From: an uncultured Ruminococcus sp.
GTDB taxonomy: Bacteria > Bacillota > Clostridia > Oscillospirales > Ruminococcaceae
Assembly (NCBI GenBank): GCA_937898375.1
Contig: CALEJX010000503.1
Span: 1 to 5,043, forward strand
Reading direction: 5' to 3'
Length of the DNA stretch: 5,043 nucleotides
Shown: positions 4,924-5,043 of the stretch, piece after piece
Layout of the letters: each line of letters begins with the position of its first letter
How positions within the stretch are numbered: position 1 is the first letter of the stretch
The notes under the pieces: generated by a model
Seen by the model: the letters and a program-made list of their open reading frames with translations, nothing else
Told to the model about the DNA's origin: nothing
Databases searched by the model: none
Position numbers and translations under genes: made by a program

Positions 4924-5043
4924 ATGCCTAAGATAATTCCTATAAAAGATCTGAAAAATACAAGCAGTATATCTGAAATGTGCCATAGTACGGACGAGCC
5001 TGTGTTTGTAACAAAGAATGGCTACAGCGGTATGGTGGTAATT
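4924..5043 (+). CDS. Phd/YefM-family antitoxin, N-terminal 40 residues (3' end outside window)
   Basis: This is the start of a small DNA-binding antitoxin. The protein would neutralise a cognate toxin (usually a RelE/Txe/ParE-type mRNA interferase, or Doc) and repress its own promoter. The visible 40 residues, from MPKIIPIKDLKN through SISEMCHSTDEPVFVTKNG to MVVI, show the family pattern: an N-terminal strand and helix, the EPVFVTKNGY hairpin (28-37), then a hydrophobic strand. ATG 4924 follows AAGGAG (4909-4914) by nine bases. The gene is monocistronic at its 5' side, with its own strong promoter, and stands after a repeat-rich spacer, a usual setting for toxin-antitoxin cassettes. The toxin is not in the window, so the partner is unknown and a solitary antitoxin cannot be excluded. 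Confidence 0.88.
   Translation, partial: MPKIIPIKDLKNTSSISEMCHSTDEPVFVTKNGYSGMVVI

Noticed and set aside
4420..4986. Several overlapping minus-strand open frames over the second spacer
   Set aside because: They run through hairpin repeats, the promoter and the antitoxin start, have low-complexity translations and show no family resemblance.

Overview
The window looks like chromosomal DNA from an anaerobic gut-type Firmicute, most probably a Ruminococcus-like Oscillospiraceae/Clostridia member. This is inferred from formate-tetrahydrofolate ligase, AGGAGG-type ribosome binding sites, GTG and TTG starts, a TTGACA/TATTAT promoter, and intergenic spacers packed with short hairpin repeats. The species cannot be fixed from the sequence. 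All supported genes are on the + strand; the long minus-strand open frames are shadows.

Layout. Positions 2-442 are the last 146 codons of fhs (one-carbon metabolism). Positions 443-862 are a 420-base gene-free spacer. It holds one copy of a dispersed repeat (467-565) and a 196-base unit bounded by inverted TGTAGGGG octamers (585-780). Positions 863-3971 are a tight four-gene block: a DUF3810-type membrane protein with an HExxH zinc-protease motif, a lipoprotein with a C39/papain-like cysteine-peptidase-like domain, tsaE and tsaB. The genes overlap or sit 4 bases apart, so they are probably co-transcribed and partly translationally coupled. A 102-base gap with a TGTAGGGG-type hairpin leads to rpiB (4074-4511).

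Positions 4512-4923 are a second repeat-rich spacer. It contains a second copy of the dispersed repeat, four back-to-back short hairpins, a terminator-like stem with a competing upstream arm, and a third fragment of the repeat. It ends in a strong promoter overlapped by two palindromes. That promoter drives a Phd/YefM-type antitoxin gene that runs off the window at 5043; a RelE/Txe-like toxin would be expected just beyond.

How the genes fit together. TsaE and TsaB are two of the three bacterial subunits (with TsaD) that make the t6A modification of ANN-decoding tRNAs. fhs and rpiB are ordinary central metabolism. The two genes ahead of tsaE are both predicted cell-envelope proteins with peptidase-like motifs and are the least understood part of the block. 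I found no clearly new multi-gene system. The points most worth a second look are the envelope peptidase-like pair, the mosaic of intergenic repeats, and the palindromes over the antitoxin promoter.
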